From positions 1 to 64,000 of the forward strand of contig NZ_PJIP01000012.1 in NCBI RefSeq assembly GCF_002929375.1: a stretch of DNA of 64,000 nt. Reading direction: 5' to 3'. The position numbers were made by a program, and so were the translations under genes. A model generated the notes under the pieces. The model was not told the origin of the DNA. It saw only the letters and a program-made list of their open reading frames with translations, and ran no database searches. Below, piece after piece: positions 63,994-64,000 of this stretch. Source of the stretch: Arthrobacter sp. DWC3 (GTDB lineage Bacteria; Actinomycetota; Actinomycetes; Actinomycetales; Micrococcaceae). Within the stretch, counting starts at the first letter, position 1, and every line of letters begins with the position of its first letter.

Positions 63994-64000
63994 GAGTCCG

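Overview
This is a GC-rich window, about two thirds G+C or more, from an actinobacterial chromosome. It is most likely from Micrococcales, in or near Arthrobacter (Micrococcaceae). The pointers are a DtxR/IdeR regulator with all metal ligands, a ydaO-type c-di-AMP riboswitch ahead of NlpC/P60 wall hydrolases, an Rpf-like/LysM secreted protein, a pcrA-sucC-sucD order, a DUF222-type HNH protein, and strong codon bias to G/C in third positions. Both window edges cut into or abut genes. I see no rRNA, insertion sequence, prophage or CRISPR array; the only RNA genes found are a tRNA-Arg(CCU) and the riboswitch.

Layout. 1-2960: 5' part of a DUF222/HNH gene, serC, and divergent ideR. 2961-5340: a 10-bp tandem repeat, the c-di-AMP riboswitch, two paralogous secreted NlpC/P60 proteins, and a strong terminator. 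5506-9110: an HNH nuclease, then a molybdenum-enzyme block (mobA, DUF6457, moeA, fdhD). 9220-11489: a polar amino-acid ABC importer. 11710-14195: an ABC exporter, a NUDIX hydrolase and tRNA-Arg. 14232-19679: a four-helix membrane protein, pcrA, sucC and sucD. 19896-27311: a sugar porter, a zinc alcohol dehydrogenase, an SRPBCC protein, an HtrA-like protease, a membrane-bound ferritin (ferritin-like plus VIT) and an acyl-CoA ligase; an AI-2E-type permease follows to 28693.

28960-37080 looks like a catabolic neighbourhood for guanidino compounds or arginine. It holds a sodium:solute symporter divergent from a PuuR-like XRE-cupin regulator, a large APC permease, a lipoprotein, an agmatinase/guanidinobutyrase and an AruI-like ThDP decarboxylase. 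37144-38431 holds small DUF proteins. 38601-41684 is a tight three-gene operon: type III polyketide synthase, methyltransferase and flavoprotein hydroxylase. 41776-46902 has two SDRs, a lipoprotein, the Rpf-LysM protein with an unusual leader, and a zinc formaldehyde dehydrogenase. 47655-50883 has a YegP-like protein and acnA. 50980-56054 is a GntR / nucleoside hydrolase / complete ECF transporter cluster, read here as nucleoside salvage. 56065-64000 has an alpha/beta hydrolase, a SWIM-SNF2 helicase, a cation/proton antiporter, a BenE-like carrier that probably uses a CTG start, a tiny coiled-coil protein and an SDR.

The items most worth following are the ECF/nucleoside hydrolase operon, the guanidino cluster with its palindrome-rich divergent control region, the type III PKS operon, the chain of three overlapping upstream ORFs ahead of the Rpf-LysM gene, and the helically phased 10-bp repeat upstream of the c-di-AMP riboswitch. 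All functional calls come from reading motifs and context; no database search was run.
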